Positions 21,844 through 45,844 of a DNA stretch of 64,000 bases are shown here, piece by piece. Position 1 is the first letter of the stretch. Each line of letters opens with the position of its first letter. The translations under genes were made by a program, and so were the position numbers. The notes beneath the pieces were generated by a model. It saw only the letters and a list, made by a program, of their open reading frames with translations, had not been told where the DNA came from and did not search any database. The stretch is from the NCBI RefSeq assembly GCF_958295425.1, contig NC_081138.1, positions 25,875,733 through 25,939,732 on the forward strand, in the 5' to 3' direction. The stretch comes from Solea solea (Eukaryota > Chordata > Actinopteri > Pleuronectiformes > Soleidae).

Positions 21844-22146
21844 CAGGGGTCACCAACCTTTTTGAGACCGAGAGCTACCTGAAGGTTAGAGAATAATATG
21901 GAGGGCTACCATATTAACATTTTATGCAGTTTACCATTTAAATGATAAATATTATGCGTTCAATTGCATACACATTAATTCCAGTGCTTACTCCTAATGA
22001 TTATCATAGTTTTTATAAACAATATCAAGGACATTTTACTCAGTGATCATATGGATACATACAAGTGAGGTGAAGTGAAACGAGCCCGCGGGGCTGGCTG
22101 CTCGCGGGCTACCAGGTGCCCGCGGGCACCACGTTGGTGACCACTG
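21844..22146. mobile_element. Intact hAT-like MITE with perfect 8-bp target duplication
   Basis: Termini are CAGGGGTCACCAAC and (reverse complement) CAGTGGTCACCAAC. The 8-bp ATCTAGAT flanks both sides (21836-21843, 22147-22154), the signature of hAT insertion. It is 303 bp with GC-rich right part (GCCCGCGGGGCTGG) and no coding capacity. Confidence 0.92.
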
Positions 22147-22579
22147 ATCTAGATCGACGTTCATCGGTTTCTCTTTGACTGGTACATCGCGTCTTGTTCA
22201 ACTTTTCCGTGCTGTTTTAATCCAAATGTGGAAGGTGTTCCACCACCTACTCGGAACAGGGAGGCCGTGCCCCCTGAGCCACTGGGAGGCTGTAAATGGT
22301 AAATAAGTGTAAAGTGAGTGTTGAGTTTCATTAAAAGTTTCCTGTGAAACTAACAAAAAGTTGTTTACACCGAGTGGCGTTCACCAAAACACCCAGTGTG
22401 TGTGTCCTAAGGGGGAAGACGTGTCGATTTGCAAAGCTAAAATTTTGGAAAATTGTTTGTCCTGAGTGGAAAACTGAAATGTGCGAGCGCAGGGTTAGGG
22501 CAGACTCACTGTTAGGCTTTGACGCAACAAATATATGCAAATGCGATATCATTGGAGTGAAATTACAGCCCTGTTCACA

Positions 22580-22805
22580 GCACGGAGGTCATCGGTTCAG
22601 ATCCCTGTTCGATCGACAGCCTTTTGTGTGTGGAGTTTGAATGTTCTCCCTGTGTATGTGTGGGTTCTTTCTGTAATCCAGCTTCCTCCCACAGTCCAAA
22701 GACATGCAGTCTGTGGATTTGGTTAACAGAATACTCTAAAGAGAGTGAATGGTTGTGTGTCTCAATGGACTGTTGACCTGTCCACAGTGTACGCAAACAA
22801 ATGTA
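22580..22805. repeat. tRNA-headed teleost repeat copy
   Basis: Contains GGAGGTCATCGGTTCAGATCCC (box-B-like), GTGTGGAGTTTGAATGTTCTCC, CCAGCTTCCTCCCACAGTCC and GTTGACCTGTCCACAGTGTA in family order. Confidence 0.7.
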
Positions 22806-22849
22806 TTTAAATGTCTCTCTGGCATACGCACACACACCTTAATCATCAC

Positions 22850-23235
22850 AACTAAGTGCTTAACCCTAACCCTTATCCCAACCCTAAGCCTAAAGCCAGG
22901 TCTTAACCCTGAAAAAGCCCTTTATATCACAAAGATATAAATACAAGTACAAACACACACAAACTTGTTTTTATATCTTAGTCAGGACAACTCATTGACA
23001 TAGTCCCTTATGCTAACTTTAACCATCAGCACTAAGTGCCTGACCTTAACCCTTACCCTAACTCGAAACTAAACCCAATTGTACTTTAAAGTTGTGCGGT
23101 CCAGACAAAATGCCTCACAAAGATATTAATACACCATTGCCATAACAACCAAATGCCTTACCCTCACACTTCATAAACCCAAAACATAAACCCATCTCTA
23201 ACCCTAAAACCTGTCCCGACTAAAAATAAATCAAC
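22850..23235. repeat. Degenerate tandem of a CCCTAA-containing unit
   Basis: At least two units of about 150-200 bp start with ATCA, CAACTAAGTGC or CACTAAGTGCC, run through TTAACCCTAACCCTTA-like sequence and end with CACAAAGATAT; a weaker third follows. It is the reverse orientation of the repeat near position 300-440. Confidence 0.65.
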
Positions 23236-23437
23236 ATTTGTCTTTAGAGCCATCTACACACACACACACACACACAGAACTCTATCAACAGTCACAGAGT
23301 ATTCCTTCTTTCTCACACCAGCTCTTAGTTACCATGGAAACCAATAAAAGAGTGGTTTGAGACGGGAGGTGTAAGGGTGCGTGTGATAGAAAGAGCAAGA
23401 AGGGAAGAGAGAGTCAGTGAGTAATGGAGAACACAAT

Positions 23438-23446
23438 ATATACATA

Positions 23447-23507
<61 letters not shown>

Positions 23508-23508
23508 C
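23438..23508. repeat. (TA)n microsatellite
   Basis: About 70 bp of TA with few interruptions. Confidence 0.96.
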
Positions 23509-25679
23509 AAATTAAATCAAAAATAGATGTGCAGGATGTGGGAAGGAGGCGAAAGAAAGAAAGAAAGAAAGAAAGAGTGCAGGTACAGTTACAGAGAAAA
23601 GGAAATAATCAAGAAGTGTGTGTTTCTGTGTGTGTGTGTTGGGGAATGGGGGTCAATGTGAAGAAGAAAGGAGACAGTGGGAGTGTAAATGGAGATGTAT
23701 TATTTAAAGAGGTCTCACCCTGTCTAATGAGTTTGGTTTAAAAACCCCAGGAGCTGCCCAAAGATAGAGAGACAGACAGACAGATAGACAGGCAGACAGA
23801 AACTTCCTTACCCATGGCCTTATAACCGCACAGACACAGAACTTTTGGCCTTCATCCACATGAAACCCCACAAAACAACTCTACAAGCTGGTAAATAAGC
23901 CAGGCCTGTATGTGGCGCTGCCAAAGAAATACATCCAGAACGAAGAAGGAGACGTCTACCATGCACACACAGCATGTGCACTGTGTAAAAACAGGGACAC
24001 AGAGGCACAATGAACCATACTAAGAAAAGAAAAGAAAAGTTGCCATAAAGCAAACTGCCCAAACTCTAACCCAAAGACGACGGAGAAAGAGACAGGTGGG
24101 ACCTATGACATCATCGTTTTACCAAAGTAGCATATTGGGTGATATTTTGCCATTTTCTCACTCTGGGACCCATTTTTCCAAAAATAGTGTTTCAGTGCTC
24201 CCAAAACTCAGGTTCCACGTGGATAAAAAGCCAATATGATAACAAAGAAAAACTTCAGCTAATTCTCCAGAACTCGTTTTTGTGTGTACGGCCCCCAAGT
24301 GGTGAGGAAATCCAATGAACAACACAGGCCAAGGGAGGATAAGATTAGTAGTTACATTGTTCTGCTTTCATTATGTGAATTGTCCTTCAGAGTAGATGAA
24401 GAGAATCTCAGAAGATCAATCCCTGAATCTGGGACACATCACAGGGTAAAAAAAAACAACAGACCACATCCTGACGGTCCTGTTGGGAAAAAGCCCGTCT
24501 TTTGATAGGCTGGAGCGAACCAGCCAATCATAGTGATCGCTCTCATCAATGGATGGTGATGCCTATTCAATGTGGTGAATGGGCCATAAAAGCTGCCAAC
24601 GCAAACAGGGGCCAGCAGTGCCACACACAGCGCTGCCAAGACGAGGGCTACGGACGGTCATCGGCGATGTGGATGAGCTGGAATTTGGCTCGGGCTCCCA
24701 CCACGACCCTCAGTGAATTAGCATTATAAATAAAACTTAAGTTGGCATTTAATGATGCATTGAGAATCATGCGCACAATCCCTAGATGGTGCTCGTCATA
24801 TATTTGGGAATGACAATGTTAACACTCGTCATGCTGTGTGCAGGAAATGTACGTGCAAATTTAGCCATAATAGCTTTAACGTGACACAAAGGTGCAACAG
24901 ATGCCTGTGTGTGCGAGAATAACTGCTTATCTCACTCTGGTTGTTTCTTTTTTTTATATCGACATGGACCTATGTGTCTGAAATAAAGTGAAACTGAATT
25001 GACAAAACTGTGTGGTTAATACATTCACAAGTATTCAAGATACAAAGTGGCTTCACTTTCTTCCCTGTCAACGTAAGGCAAGACAACTTCCACAGACATC
25101 TTCTTTCTGTCAGAAATGAATTCCACTCTGGTTTGATGAACTGATCAGAGATTGAAGCGTGTTTGTGTTCGACAGCTGGATGAAGGAGTGCAACAGAAAA
25201 CTTTCCAAATTCAAGGCTTATTTGTGATAAGTGACCTTTATATTGACATAAGAAACAAGATGTGTAAACTTGAGACAAAGTAAAACCTTTCATTTTTCGC
25301 CGTCTGGCTGACTGTTATTAGTTGCCGTTCTCAAATAGCAACTCGAGTGCAATTATCTCATCTTTATTCTACCCTCTCACACGCCACACACACACACACA
25401 CACACACACACGCGCGCATACATTGTCGTCTGTGCTGTGTCTCAGACATTATTAAACAGAGCTTTCACTTTGTCTAAATTGTTAAGAAGTAAAAATGTGC
25501 GGGGGTGTGTGGGGGGGTGATTTTTAAATTCTTCCCTTGTCCTGCCACCTTGCTCTGTGGGCTATTTAAATTTTTCATCCACATCACACCAGGTCAGGTC
25601 TCTCTCTCTCTGTCTCTCTCTGTCTCTCTCGCTCACATGCACGCACACACACACACACATGTTCGACATTCATGACTTG

Positions 25680-25930
25680 AGGGGACATTGCATTGACTTA
25701 CATTCATTTCTTGGAGACTTACTCTAACCTTAACCACAATTACTATACTGGCCTAATCCTAATCCTAACCCTAACCCTAACCTCAACCTAACCATGAAAC
25801 ATATCTTCACCTTAAAATGTAGTAATTTACGTTATGGGGACTTGCTTTTTGTCCCCACAAGGAGGACAAGTCCCCATAATGTGACTGTGTAAACAGGTTT
25901 TGGTCCCCACAACATTAGTAATACCTGGTA
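25680..25930. repeat. CCCTAA-containing dispersed fish repeat
   Basis: Contains CCTAACCCTAACCCTAACC flanked by GTCCCCACAAGGAGG and TTTTGGTCCCCACAAC. Related stretches are at 290-447 with 884-1010, 18770-18860, 22850-23235 and 31810-31880. The telomere-like motif is internal to the repeat. Confidence 0.7.
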
Positions 25931-25934
25931 CATG

Positions 25935-25936
<2 letters not shown>

Positions 25937-25982
<46 letters not shown>
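25937..25982. repeat. (CA)n microsatellite
   Basis: About 46 bp of CA adjoining a CCCTAA-type dispersed repeat. Confidence 0.95.
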
Positions 25983-25986
<4 letters not shown>

Positions 25987-26074
25987 CATTTACATGAATT
26001 TCCTGAAGGTTAACTCTAACCATAATTACCACTGGCAGCTTACAGGTGATGTGGTGCCTCTGTTAGTGAAGTAG

Positions 26075-26155
26075 TAGAATAGTATAGAACAGAACAGAAC
26101 AGAATAGAATAGAATAGAACAGAACAGAACAGAACATAATAGAATAGAATAGGGT
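26075..26155. repeat. AGAAC/AGAAT pentanucleotide tandem repeat
   Basis: About 16 tandem units alternating AGAAC and AGAAT. Confidence 0.93.
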
Positions 26156-27132
26156 ATGTTGTACATTACAGCAACATTAAGAGTGCTGCCATCTTAAAGG
26201 CAAGAAAAGAAGAAGATAGTGAAACATTATTAAGTTTGGCATTATCCACTGGTCTTAAACTTGAAACTCTTGTTTGTTTTAAATGAGATGTATCTATATT
26301 GGAGTGGTGGACAGACCTCAATGAGAGCTTTTCCCACGCACATCCACCTACACCCCGCTGGACAGTACTCGCTGTCAGTCTGTTTGACTCTAAACTGGAC
26401 CATAATTTACTAAATGGACACGGTGGTGTACTGAAGAAGACCTGAAACTGGCAAACCATTTAGTTTTTTAATTAAAATGTTTGTTAATAAAGTGAGAAGC
26501 CGGCTCATTTTCCTCACATACAAAAAGTTAGTTTTAGCACCAGACTTCACCCTAGAGATCATTCAAAACATACTGGTTATATATTTTTTTTCTACTGATG
26601 AGGTGAGCGCTACGTACTGTGATATTAATGAATCTCTCACATTTTTAAGTGCTCCTTGACAAACAACCTCCGTAAAGTAAGACTTTTTGAAAAGATTCCC
26701 AACTGCAATTTTCTCAGAAATGTGTCCACGGACAAGTCAGTGTGGCCACCAGCTGACTCCGTTTCTATGTAGATTCCTCTCACTTTAATTCCATTCACAT
26801 TCAACTTAAAATTATAAGACCTCAGTCTTTTTGAGCTTATCAGCATTGACATGGATTTCACAGATTATGTCTCTGGTTAATCTCTTTAGTCAGGACATTG
26901 AGAGACACTGAGAACTCTTACTTACAATTATTTCCTCTGCTGCAGCTAAACGTTTTACAGCAGCCGTGAGAAACACCCGTAGATAACACTGGACAAACCA
27001 AACACACGGTGGACTGACTCTGAAAGACTGCAACACTGAGGCTACAACAAACACAATTTAAGATTGCAGTCACACTGGTATGCTACAACCTGTTGCATTT
27101 AATTTAACAGATTGTTTAACAGTGACATACAA

Positions 27133-27725
27133 TTAGAGCTGAAGTGATGGGTAATAATTAGTAATCTATTATTAATCGATTACTAAACAAGGCAATCAGA
27201 GATGGCAGACTTCACCCCATTCACGCAACAAGCTTCTGTCGGCCTATATATGTGGAACAGACTCTGATTGATTCCAGATCAGAAGATTCTTGAGCAATGT
27301 ACATAAACATGTGCCTAGTGTGTGTGCCTCTTTCGGCCTCTGTCGCACATATTGCAAGCAAGTCCGGAAGCGCACACACACACACACACACACAGACACA
27401 CAGAGCTGCCAACTATGTTGATAATCGATTAACCGGTTTGAAGCTTTTTTCATGATTAAAACAAGATTTCTGATTGTTTCAGGTTCTTAAATGTGAACAT
27501 TTTCTTCATTTCTTTGCTCCATATAACAAAGAAATCATTCAAAGTGAATCATTTTGGTTTGTGGACAAAACAAGACATTCGGGAACATCATCATTTCCAG
27601 GTGATCAACAGCTTTTTTTAAAAGTTTTCTGACATTTTATAGACCAAATGATTACTCGATTAATCCAGAAAATAATCGAAAGATTAATCAGTTATGAAAA
27701 TAAGCGTTAGTTGCAGATCTACATA
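27133..27725. mobile_element. ATCGATTA-rich MITE split by a second repeat
   Basis: Outer ends read TTAGAGCTGAAGTGATGG and GCGTTAGTTGCAGATCT, inverted relatives of each other, as in the common fish family with ends like GGGCTGCAACTAACG. The body (ATTTCTGATTGTTTCAG, GACATTTTATAGACCAAATG) fits. It is interrupted after GATTAC at about 27183 by a segment also found at 17774-17870, and resumes near 27420 with ATAATCGATTAACC. Confidence 0.7.
27184..27418. repeat. Repeat inserted in the MITE; second copy at 17774-17870
   Basis: Shares 53 of about 55 bases with 17776-17830, beginning TAAACAAGGCAATCAGAGAT and including CAGACTTCACCCCATTCACG. Its far end carries a (CA)n tract at 27374-27392. Confidence 0.75.
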
Positions 27726-28017
27726 AAATACAAAACCTAAGTGCTGCATTTAAGTCTGATAATAAGAGGAAAAACAATCCTGCAAGCCTAAAAACCTGCA
27801 CTGGCACTCTGTTCAAAGCTGTACAAGTGCCCCCGATGTGACTGGCTGTAAACACATTTAGGTCCCTGCAACATGAGCAAAAACTGGCCCACACACACAC
27901 ACACACGCACACGTATTCAGAAGCATATAGCTCTGACTGGCAGCGTGGCAGGTTTCACCCCCTCAGCTCTCTGAGCTGTCAATCAAGGACAGTAGTTAGT
28001 CTAGCCTTCAAGTCTCC

Positions 28018-28019
<2 letters not shown>

Positions 28020-28050
<31 letters not shown>
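28020..28050. repeat. (CA)n microsatellite
   Basis: About 30 bp of CA repeats. Confidence 0.93.
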
Positions 28051-28054
<4 letters not shown>

Positions 28055-28630
28055 TTAAATGTGATGGAAATTGTTAAAGAGAGGATTATGACACATCCCC
28101 GTCAGTAAAAACGAGGACACAATTAAAAATGGCATCCATCTTTACCGTTCAATACCCCGGTAGCCTGTTTTGACAGTAAAACTGTGGTGTATTATTAATA
28201 AGCAAAACGCGGTTTATTATAATGTAATAATAATAAAGAAAAGCGTGAGAGAAAATTCAAATCCTGTTCTTACAACCAGACCTGGTGTATAATATTAACA
28301 GCCGTAACTTAGGATAAGACACAAACTAGGCGCCTTTCAAGGTTCCCTCACTAGATACCAAGGCACCAGGCATCTGGACCGGATACACTATCTTAAGTCT
28401 TACTAACTATGTGTAGGAGACCTGGCACACTGCTCATCTGCGATGATGCCTCACTGTTGAGATGTCAGGCATTGTCTCAGTTCTCCTCACATCTGTCTCT
28501 GAGCTGTCCACAATAAAATCTTTCAGCTTAACTCATCACTGACTCCATCATTCAGTCGCCTCACCTGATAATCAAAGTCTGCGTAAACAAAGCGTATTGG
28601 TGAATGCAGCTGCTCGTCTATCTCTCCTAC

Positions 28631-28825
28631 CTTTACACGAAGGTAGAGCCTTGTCCCACACAGGCTTTCCATCATGGCCCATGACACAGGTGATGGTGTC
28701 CCCGCCCACAGTTGTGTAGCCATGGTGACAGTTGTAGGAGACCTGAGAGCCCAGTCTGTAGTCGTAACCTGTGCGACTGGCGTTCATTATGTTACCGGGG
28801 TCAAAACAGGCCTCTCTTGGTTTTT
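28631..28825 (-). CDS. csmd1: csmd1 exon, sushi domain 9
   Basis: 195 nt, phase 1 to 1. Landmarks: EKPREACFDPGNIMNASR, VSYNCHHGYTTVGG, TCVMGHDGKPVWDKALPSCK; four cysteines and the Trp are present and NAS is a sequon. The acceptor is CCCCACAG and the donor GTAGGA. It is followed by the largest intron of the window. Confidence 0.97.
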
Positions 28826-31096
<2,271 letters not shown>

Positions 31097-31509
31097 CTAA
31101 AACACACCAAAAATCATGACAAATCAATATTCATTTGTGTTAGGGTATCTTGCCTGGGAACCTGTCAGTGCTGCTATTATTGGACTCAGTTTAATTAATC
31201 CAGAGTGAACCCACTTGTCTGAGCATGAGGATGGAGGTTATAACTGTTTGCATTACTCAGTCTAATAGAGCAGTGGTTAAATGTCTTGGTCTCACATTAT
31301 TTTAAAACAAATGTAAACATCTCATATCATTCTCTGATATGTGTAAAGATTGAGTTTTTGCAGCACAAAAGACCGACACCTCGAAATATTCTTAAATTAA
31401 TCCTGAATGGTCTGATTTGTAAAAGTTTTGCTCGGTTTGACTTGGAAAACTTTTTCTCATCTTGTTAAAACATACATGTAGACGTCTGGTACTCATGAGA
31501 GTAACAGTA

Positions 31510-31517
<8 letters not shown>

Positions 31518-31553
<36 letters not shown>
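31518..31553. repeat. (CA)n microsatellite
   Basis: About 36 bp of uninterrupted CA. Confidence 0.95.
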
Positions 31554-31555
<2 letters not shown>

Positions 31556-31666
31556 GCACAGTCTTAAGGTTTGCACTGACAGTGCAGCGGTTGCCTCAGC
31601 CCTGTCTCTCACTTGTCACACTGAAACAAATTGATATGAATGTTTACAAAAACACTCATACGCACG

Positions 31667-31724
31667 CACACACACACACACACACGCACACACACACACA
31701 CACACGCACACACACACACACACA
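31667..31724. repeat. (CA)n microsatellite with CG interruptions
   Basis: 58 bp of CA repeats with three regularly spaced CG interruptions. Confidence 0.95.
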
Positions 31725-31884
31725 GAGAATTCAAACTCAGTGTTTATGTTAAACCTTCTCTCTTGAAAACACACAGCAATCACAGACAATCGAGACATAA
31801 CCTGTGAAAACCTTCCAAAGTCTTAACCCTCAAAAAGCCCTTTACGTTTGTGAGGACTGGCCAAAATGTCCACACAACAATCAA

Positions 31885-32425
31885 TCTGCATCTCCTGGTG
31901 TGTTTCCACTAGCTCGACTCGGCACAACTCTCCTTGGCGCGGCACGGTTATTTTGCGTTTCCACTCGCGAGAATACCTGGTACTTTTTCTTAGTACCTGA
32001 CTGCTGGCCACTGATTGGTCAGAGTGCCTTCACAGGAAGAGGCATGAGCAAGACGTCTGACATAAGAATCAAGCCGAACAATGCCTAACTGTAGATCGGC
32101 AAAAACAATCCTAAAAATGTGGGTTAATCTCCAGGAATTACTAGGGAAATGTCTAAAATCTCAGTATTTAACAGAGGAGTCTGGAGTATTTAGTGACAGA
32201 GAGCTGCATCACAAACCCTGCCGCTGTATTTCAGTCCAGTGACTGTGTCAGACGGAGTGCTCTCGTCATGGAGGAAGTACTGAACAAATATTTTCAATGA
32301 ACTGATTCTAATGATTCAGTTACACTGAAAACATTGAAAAGTTACACTGTGTGCCGCGTGTAAATCAGTGCAGTGATGACTCCGCCCACGTTGAGGAGGT
32401 ACTATATTGTAATGGAAACACTAGG
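31885..32425. mobile_element. Putative MITE with GTTTCCACTAG / CTAGGTGGAAAC-type ends
   Basis: The left end contains GTGTTTCCACTAGCTCGACTC and the right end GTAATGGAAACACTAGGTGG, which are partly inverted copies. Internal GCGTTTCCACTCGCGAG also fits. This resembles a fish MITE family; ends are approximate. Confidence 0.5.
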
Positions 32426-34764
32426 TGGAAAAGGGGCTTCATGTTGTCCTCACAGTAATAGAAAGATAAGTGCACACACACGCTATTGTGTCATCATTTA
32501 CCTCACAACGCAAAACTGTGCATTTATGCTCTAAGCACAGTACTCACACATTTCTGCAAGTATTTATAATGGTTGTAATTCACTGAAAATTGTAGGAAAA
32601 ATGCCAATAAAGGAGAGGAGATGATGATGATGGAAATAATGTAAGTTTCCAAGTAGAAGTTATCACATACACGGATTAAAAAATAATGTTTAATATCTAA
32701 ATGACTTTGTTGAACTGAACAAAGAACGCATATAATCGCGAGCAAAGTTAAAAGAAATGTAAAGAAATGTGCAAAATCCTGTGTTTGTATCTCATGCAGC
32801 GTGGGCTTAACAGCTCATGAGCCCTTTTGTACTGACAAAGCATTAAAATGATCCCTGTTAATACCTATTGCATTAGTGATCCATTCGGGGTCTGAACGCT
32901 TCAGCTACTAAATGTCATAAAAAATAGAGAACACAAATATCTCACTGAGCAGAAATAGAACAGGGCTGTAATCTCTGCCTAAAGAAGTTTGTAAAGACTC
33001 AAGACTTGAAAAAAAATTCATTGTGCTCCCACAAACAAGAGGAGGCGTTTGTTTCTTTAAGCAAATTATATCATCAAACGGTCGTCTGTAAAGTAAGCAG
33101 TCAGGAGACGGTGCATTTATGGAATAGAATTTCACTTATTTTACAAAGCCACTCTTTAGCATTGGTATAAAACAAACAAGGGTCAGTTAGATATGGACAT
33201 AATTGTGCCTTAAAGGCTTGTGAATATTCATCTGTGGTTGGTTGAAGGAAGTTCATCTCATGTGAGATCATAAAACACAATTACAAGGTTAGAATTATAG
33301 CAAATAAATGACGCATAACTGTCTCACGGTAACAAAAAAAAAAAAAGATAGAGGGAAATTATCTCTTTAGCTGAGAAACATAAAGGCAAAATTGGGTCAT
33401 CAGTCCCTTTGGCAATCTGAGGAAGCTCTGCTTTGCTTTTATCTCTTCTTTACTACATGTGAAACTGCAGTCTTCAATTCTGCTTTGGACAGAGGCACAT
33501 AACCACTGTGACCTGCAATATAATATGGGTTATATATTATACATATGTCAAAAACACCTCCATATAAAACATGTTAAAATAAATTCACAATTCGTGTAGG
33601 AAATTATTGAAGCCCAGACTGCCAATGAATATTTAGATTATTGAAATAATCACCCCCACATCATTGAGTTTAATCATCTCCAATTTCTTTTTCTTTTTTT
33701 CCACATAATCATATTACAAAGAGCATGTGACTTAGCTTCACTTTCTGGACCCAGGGGCTTGCTCCATTTAAAAAAAACACAAAAACATTCTATGCCGCTA
33801 ACTAATCAATAAACTACTGCAGCAACTTGTGTTGATGTGGATTTTATTGTATACGAGAGATTGCCTCCACACAAATGGCTTTAATGACGCTTAACTGCAT
33901 TAACTGGCATCAGACTAACCCGAGCCTGTGCCCTGACTGTACAGCAGAGACCTTGTTTTCACTCCGTCTGGTTCACGGTGAGTCACACACAGTCTACACT
34001 AAAAATACATTTCTATTAAACTAGATTTGTGAAACAAGTCCATTGAGGGAGGTAAAAAAAAAAAATTCATTTCAGTAAAATGTTTGTCTTGACCGTTGAT
34101 TTGGGAAATTACATTTTCAGAAGGGTTTTTGGACGTGACCACTTCCTCTCTGAATACAGAAGAAAAAATACAAATCAGTAGTAAGTAGAATAATTCTGAT
34201 GTGTTTCTGTGTCAAATGAGGACATCTGGTTAAAATAAAGTCAATAAAATGAGCGTTGGAACTGTGGAGGGGGCGGGGGAAATGAAAGTGACAATACCAC
34301 TGAATGTACAGTAGTAGCAAGAGTGCACAGTTTAAGAGGGAGACACACAGTGTGGAAGGGACACATGAGGAAGGAGACGCACACCTCCTAAAAAAAGAAT
34401 GACTCTGGGCTGCTCTGGGCAATCTTTCACAAAAAAAAATAAAATAATAATAATAATTGTGTGATGGCAGTTCCTGTCGACATAATGAGGAGTGAGCAGG
34501 AGCAGAGTGGGTGATGTGCGGTTGTAAAAAAATATAAAAATGAACATTCTCAGGATAGTTACATACGAGGATAGGTCCAAAAATAAACCAATGGAGCGTC
34601 CTCGTTGCCTCGTTGCTGCCTTTGTTATTTGTTGTCATACTGCTGGCACTCCCTCTGAGCCCCCCTTTTTAAATTAAATATAAATACCATGTACCGTGGT
34701 GAAATGTGGGTGTTGGGCAGTTATCGCCCTAATTCAAAATAGTTCAAAAATATCTCCCGGCCTA

Positions 34765-43747
<8,983 letters not shown>

Positions 43748-43939
43748 CAAGACAGGAAGGAAGTGGTTTGTCCCAGACACGTCTGTCCCCGCTGAGACAC
43801 GTGAGTGTGCTGCTGCCATGGAGACTGTATCCAGGGTTGCAGGAGTAGAGGACAAACGTGTTGGCATAATGACCGTCGTCCTGTATCTTGTAGCCATAAC
43901 TGGGGACACCTGGTTCCTCACAGTGCACCAAGTCAAAAC
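43748..43939 (-). CDS. csmd1: csmd1 exon, sushi domain 7
   Basis: 192 nt, phase 1 to 1. Landmarks: FDLVHCEEPGVPSYGYK, LYSCNPGYSLHGSST, TCLSGDRRVWDKPLPSCL. All four sushi cysteines and the Trp are present. LSGDRRVWDKPLPSC is the CSMD1 form. The acceptor is TCTCTCCAG and the donor GTTAGT. Confidence 0.97.
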
Positions 43940-45844
43940 CTGGAGAGAGACACACACAGAAGGCACCGGGTGATTCAGAGCCATTTTGGACAGAGGTCAC
44001 ACTATTTTTCCCTCCTGAATCTCTCTACTTTTTCTTAATTTGAACAGTCAGTGCTGAAAACACTGTGTGGAGTTCACATCGTGCTGAAATACTATGTGAC
44101 AGTTGTGGTGAAAGCTCCTGAGCATTTTTTTTTTTAAATTCTACTCGTGCTTGTTTCCATGATATTTAAAGAAAAAAAAAAACACACACAGCTATATACA
44201 GTATATATACTGTATATGGGTGAGTAGCTCTAGCAGGAATGTTTAAGGATTGAAAATGTGTTTCCTCCATAAAACTATGGAAATAAATGTGATGTTATAT
44301 TTTCTCATCTCACAGAAACATTTGAAAAAAACAAACAAAAAAACACTGAAAAGGACAGGAACAACAAGGAAAATGAAAGTTCCAGGATAGGTAAATAAAG
44401 ACACACTAACTTCTTCCTCTAACTACAACATCATTTGAACTGAACCTCAGTATGTAATAAGCTGTTCACTATCAATGGAATTTGGCTTGAGCATTTCAGT
44501 CAACATGACATCGTATTGAAGTGAGGTTATTGCACATCTACTCAGGTTAAAATAACTACTAAACAAGATTAATAACTTTAATATATTGAATCTATTCCGG
44601 GAGAGGGACGTCTCCCAGGATTTACCTGATGCCACTGCCATTTGACCACAGGCAAAAGGCAAGAAAATGGACGAATGGATGGAGGAAAGAAAGCGTTTAC
44701 AGACCACTTTGGAACCAAATATAATGAATGTAAAGTAACACTCGCGGACTTTGACCACAGTCATTTGAAGAAAGTTAATAAGATTGTCCTTTCGCCTCTT
44801 CAAATAGCAGTGAGGGAGCGAGACGAAATGATCTGTGAACACAGCAACCTACCTTACCTTGCCTTACCTTACCTTAGAGATGTATCTCACCTCTGTCAAC
44901 CCTTCTTGATAAAACCGTGTGCAGTTGATTGAATCCAGTTCACTCTACTGCACCAATAAAGCTCTTTCAACAGTCTGTGACTCCACTTACAAACTCACCG
45001 CCTCTCTCTCTGGATGAGATGCTTCACTCCTGTTAAAAGTTTCTATAACTCTCTGTCTCTCATCAATCCATCAACCCATATTGTTTCCACAAGTTTGCAG
45101 AAGGTGACACCTTCTCCAGTTTAATGACTTGCAGATTAACGACCGTCTAATGGTTTAACTGACGCACAGCGCATCCATCTAGTGTCCGTGCGCCGTCTCG
45201 TTTCGTCCTTTTGTCCCTCCGTTCAGCCCTGTCGTCCAGCCCCAGATGTGACGGTTTCTCACCTTCTTTTAAATTGAGGTGCAGATAAATACTCATTAAA
45301 CAGCCTGTTTGACTTACACAGCAGCTGGCCGTGCCTTCTTAACAGACTTCAAAGCAATTAAGAGGTGTGTGTTGCATGTGTGAGAGCGTGATTGAGAGAT
45401 ATGGAGAGAGAGAGAGAGAGAGTGCAGTACATGCAAGGGTTCCACCTCTGAGGGAAACATCTAGGTAAACTGATTGTTGGCCTCTCTTCATCTGTCAGAA
45501 GTGAAACAGAATTGCTTGGTCATTTTTTACTCTAGAGTTTTGTAGTACATGACACCTTTTTCACTTTGGTACGTATCACTGAAGAATCACTTGGCGGCAC
45601 AAAGCACAACATTGTGTGTATAGTTTTCAATTAAAAAAATCATCCACCTTCGACTCAGGACGTTCTATTCAGATTACAGTTTGTGTACGTGTCTGTGTGT
45701 GTGTGTGTGAGAGAAAGAAAGAGACAGAAATCTCAAAACCAGGATTGTAAAAGTAGAAAAATATCGAGGAAAAAACATGTATTTTTCTGCCACTTTCTTA
45801 TTCTTTTTCATTCAACAGATACAATTTTCTCAAAGATAACTCAC
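43940..45844 (-). other. csmd1: csmd1 intron, 1.9 kb
   Basis: Between CUB7 and sushi7. It holds a (GA)n tract near 45402-45421, a short (TG)n near 45695-45708, a CCTTA-type pentanucleotide run near 44852-44876 and a 24-bp palindrome at 44194-44217. Nothing else recognised. Confidence 0.8.
44194..44217. repeat. 24-bp perfect palindrome in TA-rich sequence
   Basis: ATATACAGTATA followed by TATACTGTATAT is its own reverse complement over 24 bp. The same ACAGTATATA core recurs at 48435 and 61490, so it is probably a microsatellite-derived form. Confidence 0.9.

Noticed and set aside
22850..23235. CCCTAA arrays as possible interstitial telomere sequence
   Set aside because: The motif is short, degenerate and embedded in a larger dispersed repeat found at several places in the window.
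34117..34638. A 173-codon minus-strand open frame
   Set aside because: No domain or conservation signal; it lies in a csmd1 intron and has a biased composition.
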